A stretch of 52,253 nt of DNA from Acinetobacter bereziniae (GCA_009912575.1 WNDP01000010.1:1-52253), one strand, 5' to 3'. Counted from the stretch's first letter, positions 17,251 to 26,782 are shown. Program-made: numbers and translations. The notes: generated from the sequence alone by a model not told the origin.

Positions 17251-17882
17251 ATACTGCTTATACGTAAAGAACAATTGTTAGGATAATTAACTAATCATCA
17301 AATATTTAAAGTAATTAAGATCAAGTTAAAGTTCTATTTTATGAGTAGTAAGGTTAAGTAAAAGTAAATATATATCGTTTATTACCAGTAATTATATTAA
17401 ATAATATATTTAAAATTTTAAGATGTTGTATGAATTTATTTAGGTGGCTTTAGATTTTATGTGTTGTTTTGAATTAAATCCAAAATTTTAATAGGTGAGC
17501 TGAATTGAATAATATATTGAAAATAATATTTATGTTGGAGTACTTGGTTTCTGTATGATAAAAGCATATTGGTTAAATTTAAATGGTGTTTTTTATAATT
17601 TTGTTAATATTTTTTTATTCTTTTGATTTTTTGAATATTTTTTAATGATTATATTGTGTTTTAAAATGTGATTTTTATTATTTTTTATTTAGTTCTATTG
17701 ACGTTAAGAGTGTTAATGTTACTATGTTACATATTAAATAAATTGCTATTTAATGTTTTGTTTTATAAATTTATTTAATGAATTTTTGCAATATTTATCA
17801 GACTTAATTCTAAAGTTTTTTGTAATTTTATTGTAAATTTATTTTAAGGCTTGTTTTAAAATATTTGAGAGAATTTTAAGTT
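17251..17882. other. Very AT-rich gap, no gene seen
   Basis: About 630 bases of long A/T runs. No reading frame with protein-like features was found on either strand. It probably carries the promoter of the orphan gene at 17883 near its right end. Confidence 0.5.
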
Positions 17883-18458
17883 ATGCCTAAAACTACATTA
17901 ATTTGCCTATGGTGTTTGAGAAAGAAAAATTATAATATAATAACTGAAGGGCTGAATATAAATTTAAAAAATGCAGTGATAAAAATATTAATTTTTATCT
18001 CAATTGAAATCAAGAATTCTAATAAAGTATTAAGAATAATGCCAAATGAACTATCAATGGATTTTGAAATAATTTCAGCATCTATAGAGTGGTTATGTAA
18101 GTCTGAAATTATTGTGAAAATAAATAAAGAAAATTTTGAAACAGAAGGGTATTTGATTCGATATACAGATCAAGAGAAAGAACTTAGATTGCTGTATCAA
18201 GATTGTTGGGTTGAATTACCCAATCAAAAGATAATGAGTTTTATAAAAAAAACACCAAATGATCAGGATATAACTTTTGAGGCAATTAGTCGTTATCTGA
18301 AGATGATTCAAAGTTATGAATTCAAAATTCAAAAATATAAACAATTAATATTTGATGAAGGCTATGTCGCTGGGCATTTTCATGGCACTTGGAGAGAGTT
18401 GTTGGTTCAATATGACCTAGTCGAGTTTTTAGATATAGGGTACTTGGACGTTTTTTGA
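17883..18458 (+). CDS. Hypothetical protein, orphan, possible winged-helix N-terminal half
   Basis: A 191-residue protein that I do not recognise. The first part (residues about 26-80) alternates hydrophobic helices and includes LRIMPNELSMDFEIISASIEW, followed by WLCKSEIIVKI. That spacing is compatible with a helix-turn-helix plus wing, but this is only a pattern impression. The second half is helical (ISRYLKMIQSYEFKIQKYKQL) and ends GHFHGTWRELL. Codons are strongly A/T-ending, as in the neighbouring recombinase-like gene and unlike the flanking iron genes, which suggests acquired DNA. The start is uncertain: ATG 17883, or an internal ATG before PNELS. Confidence 0.5.
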   Translation: MPKTTLICLWCLRKKNYNIITEGLNINLKNAVIKILIFISIEIKNSNKVLRIMPNELSMDFEIISASIEWLCKSEIIVKINKENFETEGYLIRYTDQEKELRLLYQDCWVELPNQKIMSFIKKTPNDQDITFEAISRYLKMIQSYEFKIQKYKQLIFDEGYVAGHFHGTWRELLVQYDLVEFLDIGYLDVF

Positions 18459-18553
18459 CTAATTGATAAATTTTTGTCTTCGAATGACATTGTTTTTCGT
18501 TAACATGATAACTAATAATTTTAAAAGTAATCTTATAGTGGAGGTAGGAAAGA

Positions 18554-18622
18554 ATGAATAATATATTTCGATTTTTTAAAGGTCATATTTTATGCATTTC
18601 TTTGTTGATTATTAGTGAATAG
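18554..18622 (+). CDS. 22-residue small ORF with a very strong ribosome-binding site
   Basis: ATG 18554 follows TGGAGGTAGGAAAGA, one of the best Shine-Dalgarno sequences in the window. The peptide starts MNNIFRFFKG and ends with a hydrophobic run, ILCISLLIISE. It stops 16 bases before the recombinase-like gene. It may be a leader ORF coupling translation of the downstream gene, a tiny membrane peptide, or the signal-peptide stub of a decayed gene. Confidence 0.45.
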   Translation: MNNIFRFFKGHILCISLLIISE

Positions 18623-18638
18623 GTATTTGGTGCATTAA

Positions 18639-19226
18639 ATGAGAAAGTATGGGTATGTTCGAACTAATCTAAATCAAGATTTTGATATAGAGGCACATTT
18701 ATCAAAACTTGATGAATTAGGACATCACCTGAAAAGAAATCGTTTGATTGTCGAACAAGTGTTGATAAATAAGTCAATCTGTTATCGAGATAAATTTATA
18801 AGTCTATTTAACTATGCATTAGATGAGGGCGATTTTCTAATTATCAAAAATATTGACTGCCTAGGTAATTGTTTTGAAGAAATATTGGAAACAATAGAAA
18901 AATTAGATAAAAAGAAAGTAAGGTTGGTTTGTTTGGATTTTTCAAATAATGAAATTTCAGGAGAAATAAAAAATCATTTTATTAAGTTTTTAAAAATGTG
19001 TAATTGTTTTGAAATTCAATTTTCTCATAAAAAGAATATATCACGCCATGAAGATACGCCTGTTCGGAAAGTTGGCAGACCTGAAGTTTTAAATGATGTG
19101 CAAAAAAGAGAGGTTATAGATTTATTTAAAAATGGATACTCAATCTATTATCTAGCTAAGGAATATTCGGTGGCACGTACAGTTATTCAAAGAATTTTAA
19201 AAAAAACAAAGGATAATTTGGAGTAG
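18639..19226 (+). CDS. Serine-recombinase-like protein lacking catalytic residues, with C-terminal HTH
   Basis: A 195-residue homologue of small resolvase/invertases. The N-terminal fold is recognisable: KYGYVRTNLNQ aligns with the YARVSTxxQ active-site strand, then YRDKF (Arg kept), EGDFLIIKNIDCLGNC (family: GDxLxVxxLDRLGR) and VRLVCLDF. However, the nucleophile Ser is Asn (N10), and two of the Arg residues of the DRLGR motif are Cys and Asn. The C-terminal part, from GRPEVLN through VIDLFKNGYSIYYLAKEYSVARTVIQRILKK, is a well-kept Hin-type helix-turn-helix. The open, full-length frame suggests selection as a DNA-binding protein rather than decay. Function is unknown. AT-rich codon use matches the orphan gene upstream. 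Confidence 0.78.
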   Translation: MRKYGYVRTNLNQDFDIEAHLSKLDELGHHLKRNRLIVEQVLINKSICYRDKFISLFNYALDEGDFLIIKNIDCLGNCFEEILETIEKLDKKKVRLVCLDFSNNEISGEIKNHFIKFLKMCNCFEIQFSHKKNISRHEDTPVRKVGRPEVLNDVQKREVIDLFKNGYSIYYLAKEYSVARTVIQRILKKTKDNLE

Positions 19227-19517
19227 TTTTTTGTTTATATATTTATTTTGGATAAAATTTAAAGGTATTTTATTTTAAATTCATTTTTTCAATAAATTTA
19301 AGTAATAAGATTTTATTTTATTCCATTTTGATCGGAGTTAAATGAAAATTATTACGATGTAAATTATTTATTTTTTCTTAATTTAGTTGGGCGAAAATCG
19401 TTTAGTATGCATTTTTGTATTGTTTTTTTCTTATGTGATTTTATTGAATTAAGCGGCTTAGTTGTAAGTCTATCTGAAAAATCTTATAGTACAATATAAT
19501 TCAAGCTTGCATCTAAA
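19227..19517. other. AT-rich gap, no gene seen
   Basis: Spacer between the recombinase-like gene and IS remains. No coding signature, no clear terminator. Confidence 0.5.
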
Positions 19518-20030
19518 ACCTATCGTAAAACTTAGAGGTCTTCTTATAACCGTGCTTTAATAAATCATGGAAATATCTTAATTTAGTTTAATTTTAATGC
19601 TCAATAGTATGTTCAACTTAAAGACAAGCAAGGTTGGAATCAAACTTATTCTAATCTAGCTATATAATGCCGCTTGATGATCAAACCTCTATTTCAACTC
19701 TTTTTACCAATGACCATAAGTTTTGTTTAGAGCCTCATTGAGTTCTATGGTTTGACTTGGGCAGCGCCAGATTGTTCTACGCTTTGTTGGAGACAAAAGC
19801 ATATTGATATTGCAATTAGCTATCAGGAAAGCAGTGGTAGGCTTCATCACTCGTAGACTTTACTGGCTTAAAGTTTTTTAGGTAAAGGTAAATGGAAACA
19901 TCAGTCTGAATACCCTCAATAATGCTGTAAACTCAACATTATTATTCATGCTGAGACTCTGCAAATAAGAGCGGTTCAACTAGTAATCCTCCCTCAAAAT
20001 AATTGAACTCAAAAAAGAGAAAGTCCTGAT
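19518..20030 (+). pseudogene. IS5-family transposase, heavily decayed
   Basis: Pieces of an IS5-type transposase can be read across several frames with stops. They run in family order: TYRKT, RSSYNRALINHGNI; then QGWNQTYSNLAI and LMIKPLFQL; a DSTGLK-like FTGLKVF with GKGKWKH; and AETLQIRAVQLV. The order and spacing match the N-terminal and central parts of IS5/IS903-type enzymes, including the region of the first catalytic Asp. No terminal inverted repeats could be fixed. It is an old insertion that helps explain the AT-rich patchwork around it. Confidence 0.7.
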
Positions 20031-20271
20031 AAGTGCTCTGAATCTGAACTATCGTTTTTAACAATTATTTGGTATTTTTCAATAATTTTTTCAAACAAAT
20101 AAATGGTAATAATAAAGATATTTTGAAAGTAATTTGAGTTTATAATAAATTCCAATTAACAGCGTGTGGAATTTAAAAAAATAAAATTTCTCGTTGTCGA
20201 TAAATATAGTTGTTCAATAAAAATTATTTCTTAAAGCAAAAAAAAGAAGTATTCATTTTAAAGGAAAAAAA

Positions 20272-21507
20272 ATGAACTGGTGGAAGAATCAAAAACTCTA
20301 TGTAAAAATTTTGATTGGTGTGATCCTCGGCATTTTTGTCGGTTTTGCATTTGGCGAAAAAACAGCGTTTCTAAATCCTGTAGGAGATATATTTTTAAGA
20401 TTACTACAGGTGATCATTGTGCCCGTGGTATTTTTTTGTTTAGTTTCTGGCATGACAAAGCTTGAAAATATTGAAAAACTAAGAACTATTGGTGTTAAGG
20501 CGGTATGTTTTTATATCACGACAGGCTTTCTTTCCACGGTTGTCGGTGTAACTGCTGCTCTATTTTTTGAACCAGGAAAACAAGAGAAAACCCATATTAC
20601 TGAAGCTGTTAATGGCTTAGCAGTAGATAAACAATTCAGCTTTAATTTTGTTGAAAATATTGTGAATTGGTTCCCACGAAATATTATTGAATCTATGTCT
20701 CATGGTAATATTTTACAGATCATTATTTTCGCAATTATTATCGGCATTGCTCTCATTTCATTGGGTGAGCGTGGGAAAAAACTGGTGGAGTTGTTTAATG
20801 TTGGCGCAGACCTAAGCATTAGAATGGCAGAGATTGTGATCTCACTTGCGCCCTATGGTATTTTTGCATTGATGGCAACAGCTACCTCTAAGTTTGGCGG
20901 TGAGTTTCTATTACAGGGTTTACGATACATCATTGCGGATGTAACTGGTGTTGCGGTTGTGATGCTTGTGGTTTATCCGATAGCAATTATCTTATTTACA
21001 CGTTTTAGACCTCTTGCATTTTATAAAGCGATTAGCCCAGCAATGTTAATGGGTGCAAGTACAACGTCGAGTAGTGCGACTTTACCAACGACGATGCAAA
21101 TCGCACGTGAAAAACTTGGAATTTCTGAAAAAATTTTTGGTTTTACCATTCCATTGGGTGCAACCGTAAATATGAATGGTATGTCGGTAGTCTTGGGGGT
21201 GCTTGCAATTTTTGCAACCAATGTCCATGGTGTAGACATTTCGATGAACTTTCTTGCAACAACAATCTTTTTAGGCGTATTTTTAGCAGCGGGGACAGGC
21301 GGTGTTAAAGGGGCTGATATCATTATGTCTTCGGTCATGTTAACAACATTGGGTTTTCCCTTAACGCTTTTACCTATCATTGCTGCTTTGTCACCGTTAT
21401 TAGATATGGGGCATACGGTGTGCAACATTACTGGTGATCTAATTGGTACAGCTGTAGTTGAAAAGGCTGAACGGAAGAATGTTGAAAAAGTTGTTGATCT
21501 TGGTTAA
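20272..21507 (+). CDS. Dicarboxylate/amino acid:cation symporter (DAACS family), atypical substrate site
   Basis: A 411-residue inner-membrane symporter of the GltP/DctA/SstT family. Family marks are the N-terminal KILIGVILGIFVGFAFG, the serine-rich hairpin STTSSSATLPTTM (HP1), NMNGMS in TM7, and LLDMGHTVCNITGDLIGT in TM8. Compared with glutamate/dicarboxylate members, the TM7 NMDGT signature has Asn in place of Asp, and the substrate-carboxylate Arg of TM8 is His. A neutral or unusual substrate is therefore more likely than glutamate, aspartate or succinate. ATG 20272 has AAGGAAAA upstream. It is monocistronic, with a strong terminator after the stop. Confidence 0.88.
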   Translation: MNWWKNQKLYVKILIGVILGIFVGFAFGEKTAFLNPVGDIFLRLLQVIIVPVVFFCLVSGMTKLENIEKLRTIGVKAVCFYITTGFLSTVVGVTAALFFEPGKQEKTHITEAVNGLAVDKQFSFNFVENIVNWFPRNIIESMSHGNILQIIIFAIIIGIALISLGERGKKLVELFNVGADLSIRMAEIVISLAPYGIFALMATATSKFGGEFLLQGLRYIIADVTGVAVVMLVVYPIAIILFTRFRPLAFYKAISPAMLMGASTTSSSATLPTTMQIAREKLGISEKIFGFTIPLGATVNMNGMSVVLGVLAIFATNVHGVDISMNFLATTIFLGVFLAAGTGGVKGADIIMSSVMLTTLGFPLTLLPIIAALSPLLDMGHTVCNITGDLIGTAVVEKAERKNVEKVVDLG

Positions 21508-21533
21508 ATCAGTAATGAAGAAGTTTGATTTTA

Positions 21534-21565
21534 AAAACTCTATGGTTCGTTCATAGAGTTTTTTT
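21534..21565 (+). terminator. Rho-independent terminator of the DAACS gene
   Basis: An 11-bp perfect stem (AAAACTCTATG/CATAGAGTTTT) with loop GTTCGTT is followed by further Ts. It starts 26 bases after the stop codon. Confidence 0.9.
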
Positions 21566-21587
21566 CATTTGTTTAACACTAAAACCA
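21560..21587 (+). repeat. 28-bp direct repeat, left copy
   Basis: Six Ts followed by CATTTGTTTAACACTAAAACCA, identical to 27219-27246 in the same orientation. It overlaps the tail of the DAACS terminator. The copies bracket the IS ruin and the FecI-FecR-receptor block. Confidence 0.85.
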
Positions 21588-21627
21588 TGATAATAGACTT
21601 ATTTTATAGCTGTTTTTTTAATCAACT

Positions 21628-22207
21628 CTAAATTCCTATAATCAAATTAAACATTAAGCCAAGTCTGTTCACTATTTCGATATCGCTCTGTAAGATGTTG
21701 AACTTCTTTAATGTTCCAAATACGTGTTCAATGCCATTTTTTATGAATTCTCCGTTTATATGCCTTCAATAAAGGCTTTAATTCACAACTTTTTAGTCCT
21801 GCACTGTAACAGAATTAATCCTTTGATAATCTTAAGTCATTAGCATAAATGAATTTTTTGAAATCACATACAATTAGATTTGAATTGGTCAATGTCATTT
21901 ATTGAAGCAGTATCTATGGATGAACTGAGTATTTATTAAGTTTTAACCTAAATGAGCGTTTATATTTGAAATGTATGAGTTTTCTTCTTAGTATTATAGT
22001 TTTTCTTTTTTTAGTTTTTTGAATAGGAGTTTCAGTAGCATCTATGATCATAATATTGCAGTCTATAGCTTCACTTTCGAGAATATCCTTAGTTAAATAG
22101 GCACACCAGACGGGATCTTCAACTAAAAGAATAATTATAGAAGCTGTCGGCACTGAAAAGATGGTAACTTGCAACAAGATAAAATTGAGGTTCGATATTC
22201 TATCCAA
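21628..22207 (-). pseudogene. IS5-family transposase remnant (ISL2/IS1031-like), minus strand
   Basis: Read leftward, the central part gives IMIIDATETPIQKTKKRK, which matches the IVDxTExPIxRPKKxQKxYYSGKKK block containing a catalytic Asp. After several stops and shifts the end gives NGIEHVFGTLKKFNIL and NRLGLMFNLIIGI, the family C-terminus (RFGLRFNLIAGI). The frame is broken repeatedly, so no active enzyme is made. It differs in group from the element at 19518 and from the one at the right edge. Confidence 0.7.
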
Positions 22208-22582
22208 TAGCTTAAATACGATGAAAGTTGATTTTTAAGGTATAGTTTTGGGCGTCTATTTAAAAAGACACTTTTATCTATTTATTCAATTATTAGCGCA
22301 AATGTTAAGTTAAATATGTTGTTATGCTTAAAATGGGAATTGTAAAGCTTTTAGAGTCAATAAATTTCATATGCAAATTATGTTTTAAAATCTTGGATGG
22401 TGTAGGAATAGTTATTCATCATCGATTGAGCATTTTTGAATGGATTCAAAAGCCTTTGCTGATCCATGATAAATATACACATAATCATTTTAAAAGTTGA
22501 TTGATAAATCTAAGAAATAAGCAAATATTCAATTAAAAACTGATTTGTGGCTAAAAATAAAGATTGAACTTATGTTGTAAAT
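22208..22582. other. Gap upstream of the FecI-type sigma gene
   Basis: No gene seen. The left part may include further worn IS sequence. The right end holds the promoter region of fecI next to the Fur box. Confidence 0.4.
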
Positions 22583-22601
22583 TAATGATAATAATTATCA
22601 T
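22583..22601 (+). promoter_or_regulatory. Fur box of the FecI-FecR-receptor system
   Basis: AATGATAATAATTATCATT is a 19-base palindrome apart from its centre, the overlapping-hexamer form of a Fur site. It ends 21 bases before the ATG of the sigma gene, so iron represses the regulators. Confidence 0.88.
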
Positions 22602-22622
22602 TTGATAGCCGATAATATATCC

Positions 22623-23123
22623 ATGTCTGCTCCTAATCACGATATTGCTCAACTTTATCAGGATCATCATTCTTGGGTATATGCATGGCTCTATAAAAAG
22701 TTAGGCAATAGATCTGATGCAGCAGATTTGGCACAAGATACTTTTCTAAGAGTAATGGCGCGACGAAAACAAGTTGAATTATTGCAACCACGTGCTTATT
22801 TGACTACCGTAGCCAAAGGTTTAATGATCAATTGGATTCAACGTAAGCAAATTGAACGAGCCTATTTAGAAGTGTTGGCTTTGCAACCTGAACTTGAAGA
22901 AATTTCACCAGAACAGCATTGTTTGATTATCGAGAGTTTACTTGAAGTGACGCAGTTGATTGAACAACTTCCTACAGCGATACGCGATACTTTTCTTTAT
23001 GCCCAGCTTGAGGGACTTAAATATGAAGAGATTGCGATTCGATTAGATATTTCATTAAGTACGGTCAAACGCTATATGAAAAAGGCTTATGTTCATTGTC
23101 TTTCCGTCATGATGGATGATTAG
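22623..23123 (+). CDS. FecI-type ECF sigma factor
   Basis: A 166-residue extracytoplasmic-function sigma factor that directs RNA polymerase to an iron-uptake receptor promoter when the receptor and FecR signal ligand binding. Region 2 carries DAADLAQDTFLRVM and the RAYLTTVAKGLM element. Region 4 is TFLYAQLEGLKYEEIAIRLDISLSTVKRYMKKA, the -35-reading helix-turn-helix. ATG 22623 (MSAPNHD) is chosen; an in-frame TTG at 22602 abuts the Fur box. No good ribosome-binding site is visible for either. It overlaps the fecR frame by a few bases, and the STN-type receptor follows, the classic order. Confidence 0.92.
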   Translation: MSAPNHDIAQLYQDHHSWVYAWLYKKLGNRSDAADLAQDTFLRVMARRKQVELLQPRAYLTTVAKGLMINWIQRKQIERAYLEVLALQPELEEISPEQHCLIIESLLEVTQLIEQLPTAIRDTFLYAQLEGLKYEEIAIRLDISLSTVKRYMKKAYVHCLSVMMDD

Positions 23124-24137
23124 GCGAATGCCAAAACAAACAGCGTCCGAAGAACATCAAAATCAACCAACAGAACAAAATCAAGATAAACAGCAAACGC
23201 AGCAAATTTTAAATGAAGCAGCTGACTGGTCTATGCGGTTAAGCCAAGAAGAATTGAGTCCACAACAATTAGAGCAATTACAAGCTTGGCAACAGCAAAG
23301 TTCATTACATGCGAAAGTTTGGCAAAAAGTACAACAACTGAATCACACTTTTGGGCAGTTACCAACAGAAGTGGCAAGACCTATTTTAAATCAAACCCAA
23401 TCATTTTCCTCCAGAAAGCGAAGTCATTACATGTGGGTTTTGCTTTGTTTACCCTTACTGTGTCTATTGGGTTATAGCTTAAATCAACAACAGCAATGGA
23501 CGGCGGAATATCGCACAAAAGTGGGGGAAATTGAGAAAATAAAACTTCCTGATGGCGGTGAATTGTATTTAGACAGTGCATCAGCAATTGATCTGGACTA
23601 TAACGATAAGCAGCGCAATGTTGTGCTGAAAAAAGGCAAATCTGGATTAAGACAGCTAAAGATCAACAGCATCGACCATTCTATGTACGAACTCAGCATG
23701 GGCAAATGCAAGCATTGGGTACTGAGTTTTCAGTTGAGCTTGATCCACAGCGGTCTTGGGTCGTTGTCGAGCAGGGAGCGGTAAAAGTACAGCCAAAACT
23801 TCAGCTCAGCCATACGATCATTGCTGTTGCGGGTCAACAAAGTCACTTTAATCGTGAACGGGTACTTGATCTAACCAGATCTGACTTTAGTCATAATAGT
23901 TGGACTAAAGGTTGGGTAATCGCAAATGACATAACTTTATCTGAATTTATACAGCAGATAGAAAGATATCAAAAGGGGCATATTGCTTTAGATGATGATA
24001 TTGCTCAAATTAAAATATCAGGAACTTATCCTATAAATGATCTACCAATGCTCTACAGCATGCTTGCTTTAACCTATGGATTAGACATCAATAGTTATGC
24101 AAATGGTTATTGGCATAGTATTCATGCAAAAAAATAA
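23116..24137 (+). pseudogene. FecR-type anti-sigma/sigma regulator, one frameshift
   Basis: FecR spans the inner membrane, holds FecI, and relays the receptor signal. The N-terminal cytoplasmic part has WSMRLSQEELSPQQLEQLQAW (FecR N-terminal domain). A single membrane segment, YMWVLLCLPLLCLLGYSL, follows, then the periplasmic FecR domain: RTKVGEIEKIKLPDGGELYLDSASAI. The frame breaks at 23638-23640. Adding one A to GGCAAATCTGG restores KKGKIWIKTAKDQQ running into HRPFYVRTQHGQMQALGTEF and on to 24137. Total would be about 340 residues, normal. The lesion is in an A3 run, so a base-calling error is possible. If real, signalling to the receptor gene would be lost or rewired. The start is ATG 23116 or 23128. 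Confidence 0.82.
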
Positions 24138-24212
24138 TTTAAAGCTGACACTTTTTTTTAGTTGAACTGGCATAGCTAATGAGAGAACTCATTCTTATTT
24201 AAAAAGGGGGTC

Positions 24213-26765
24213 ATGGTGTCTCGATCATTGCAACAAACTAAAAAATTGAAAAAGCCGAAACCATATAAAATAAGTCGCGAGAAAAAAATGCGTTTTACGG
24301 TTATTCATTTATTGATACTGAGTGGTATGTTTGGTGTCAGTGCAATTGGCTATGCTGAAACTGTACATACGCAAAAAAATTATCAAGTCGCTTCAGGGGA
24401 CTTAGGTCAAGTGCTTTCTAATTTTGCATTACAATCTAATATTGCACTGTCTTTTGATCCGAAATTGACGAAGGGTTATAAGAGCAGTGGTTTAAGGGGA
24501 AATTTCGATATTGCTCGTGGGTTTCAGCAGTTATTAAAAGATACTGATCTACAACTGATTCAACAAAGTGCAGGCGTTTGGCGTATCGAGCGAAAAGAAA
24601 CAACGAAGACATCTGTAATGACCAGCCCAGATATGCGGATGGATTCAACTCAGGGTGCGGACTCTTTCGATGCTAAGCCTGCTGCTAAATTAAACACTAT
24701 TGTCGTAATAGCCAATCAATTAGGGGAAATCACTGAAAATACAGATTCTTATACGCCGGGTAAAATAGCCACCGCTACGCGATTAGTCCTAACACCAAAA
24801 GAAACGCCACAAACCATCACAGTGATTACACGACAATTGATGGATGATTATCAGCTGAATAATATTGATGAAGCGATGTCGCATACACCGGGGATTACTG
24901 TATCAGCCTATGACAGTGAACGAACCAGTTATTATTCACGTGGTTTTGCGATTAATAACTTTCAATATGATGGTATTCCTTCAACGACTCGAAACGTGGG
25001 TTATGCCGCAGGTAATACATTGAGTGACTCAGCCATTTATGACCGTGTTGAAGTATTAAAAGGTGCAACGGGCTTACTGACAGGCGTCGGTTCTTTAGGT
25101 GCTACCATTAATTTGATACGTAAGAAACCAACCGCTGAGACTCAAGCATCATTGAGTTTAGGCGCTGGCTCTTGGAATAATTATCGTGCTATGGCAGATG
25201 TCAGTGGTTCACTTAATCATGATCAAAGTATTCGTGGACGTTTTGTGGCTGCTGGTCAAGACAAAGAGTCTTTTATGGATCGTTATGAACGTAAAACGGC
25301 AGTATTTTATGGCATAGTTGAGGCTGATTTAGGTGATAAAACTTTAGTTACATTGGGTGCAGACTATCAAAATAATGATCCTAAAGCATCAACATGGTCA
25401 GGCTCTTTTCCTTTATTTAACGGGGCAGGAGAACGAAATCCTGATCCAGATCGCTCCTTTAACAATGCTGCCAATTGGAGTCAATGGGAACAATATACCC
25501 GTACCATTTTTGCCAATGTACATCATAAATTCAATGATGATTGGGAGCTGACACTACAATATGACCATAAAATAAATGGTTATGAAGCAACACTCGGAAC
25601 AATTCAAGGTTATTACCCTGAATTAGATGGTTCAGCACATATTTGGCCTTCACAATATATTGGACGTACAGTCAGTGATTCATTGGAGTTATATAGCACA
25701 GGCAAGTTCGAACTCCTTGGTCGCCAACATGATTTAGTCCTTGGTGCAAGTGGCTCATACTCGCGTTGGAACGGAAAAGATTGGTATGGCGGCATGCAAG
25801 GATATGATCCAAGTATTCCCGATTTTAGTCAATGGAATGGCGAGATTGCAGAGCCAAATTGGGGTAAGGAAAATGCACATACTCGCGACCGTACTTCGCA
25901 ATATGGTATCTATAGCACTACACGTTTAAATTTTACGGATGATTTAAAAGTGCTTTTAGGGACTCGTATGATTAATTATAAAATGAAAGGCTTACAAGGT
26001 GCTGTCGAGGAGAAAAATCGTTTCATTCCCTATGTTGGTGTGGTTTATGACATCAATGATCACATCAGTGCTTATGCCAGCCTAAGTGACATCTTTATGC
26101 CTTATGATATTTGGTATAAGTCTTCAGCCAATAAAATATTAGATCCAGACGAGGGTAAAAACTACGAGGCAGGCTTTAAATTTCAATCAGATGATGCCAA
26201 GTTAAATGCAAGTATTGCTTATTTTGAAATACATGAATCCAATCGTGCTATCGAAGACATTGTTTATAATGGCGCACCAACCAACCCTGCTGTAGATTTT
26301 GCATGGATTGGTGCTAAAGCCAAAACCAAAGGTGTGGAGATTGAAGCTTCAGGTGAAGTTTTGCCAAATCTTCAAGTGCAAAGTGGTTATACTTTTAAAC
26401 AAATTAAGGATCAAGACGGAGAAAAGATTTCAACTTGGGAACCAGAACATCAATTTAATGTTTCAACCCAATACAAATTTAATCAACAACTTGAAGGTTT
26501 AAGCATAGGAGCCAATGCCCGTTGGCAGGATCGTGGATGGCAAACGGTATACAACAATGTTAAAAAGCGTAGTGAAGTAATTGATCAGAAGTCATTTATA
26601 TTGGTGGATTTGATGGCGAACTACAAGTTCAATGAACAGTTAAGTGCTGCGGTTAATTTAAATAATATTTTTGATAAACATTACTTCACAAATATTGGTT
26701 TCTATAATTCAGCTGTTTATGGTGAACCACGTAATTTTATGTTGAGTGTGAAGTATAAATATTAG
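24213..26765 (+). CDS. TonB-dependent siderophore receptor with STN signalling domain (FecA/FpvA type)
   Basis: An 850-residue outer-membrane receptor and transducer. The signal peptide has a long charged lead (GMFGVSAIGYA cleavage near residue 48). The secretin/TonB N-terminal (STN) domain follows: YQVASGDLGQVLSNFALQSNIAL through LQLIQQSAGVWRI. It contacts FecR in the periplasm. Next come a TonB-box region (LNTIVVIANQ), a plug with LTPKETPQTITVITRQ, GITVSAYDSERTSYYSRGF and DRVEVLKGATGLLTG, then a barrel ending NFMLSVKYKY. The architecture is that of hydroxamate/pyoverdine-type receptors that sense their ligand. The start ATG 24213 follows AAAAAGGGGG at very short spacing; GTG 24216 or ATG 24288 are alternatives. 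The ligand is unknown. Confidence 0.92.
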   Translation: MVSRSLQQTKKLKKPKPYKISREKKMRFTVIHLLILSGMFGVSAIGYAETVHTQKNYQVASGDLGQVLSNFALQSNIALSFDPKLTKGYKSSGLRGNFDIARGFQQLLKDTDLQLIQQSAGVWRIERKETTKTSVMTSPDMRMDSTQGADSFDAKPAAKLNTIVVIANQLGEITENTDSYTPGKIATATRLVLTPKETPQTITVITRQLMDDYQLNNIDEAMSHTPGITVSAYDSERTSYYSRGFAINNFQYDGIPSTTRNVGYAAGNTLSDSAIYDRVEVLKGATGLLTGVGSLGATINLIRKKPTAETQASLSLGAGSWNNYRAMADVSGSLNHDQSIRGRFVAAGQDKESFMDRYERKTAVFYGIVEADLGDKTLVTLGADYQNNDPKASTWSGSFPLFNGAGERNPDPDRSFNNAANWSQWEQYTRTIFANVHHKFNDDWELTLQYDHKINGYEATLGTIQGYYPELDGSAHIWPSQYIGRTVSDSLELYSTGKFELLGRQHDLVLGASGSYSRWNGKDWYGGMQGYDPSIPDFSQWNGEIAEPNWGKENAHTRDRTSQYGIYSTTRLNFTDDLKVLLGTRMINYKMKGLQGAVEEKNRFIPYVGVVYDINDHISAYASLSDIFMPYDIWYKSSANKILDPDEGKNYEAGFKFQSDDAKLNASIAYFEIHESNRAIEDIVYNGAPTNPAVDFAWIGAKAKTKGVEIEASGEVLPNLQVQSGYTFKQIKDQDGEKISTWEPEHQFNVSTQYKFNQQLEGLSIGANARWQDRGWQTVYNNVKKRSEVIDQKSFILVDLMANYKFNEQLSAAVNLNNIFDKHYFTNIGFYNSAVYGEPRNFMLSVKYKY

Positions 26766-26782
26766 AAAGTTGTAAATTAAGT

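Noticed and set aside
17251-17882. Possible CRISPR or tandem array in the AT-rich gap
   Set aside because: No regularly spaced repeats are present; similarity among segments is only A/T runs.
21021-21428. Minus-strand 135-residue frame opposite the DAACS transporter
   Set aside because: Shadow of a well-supported gene on the other strand.
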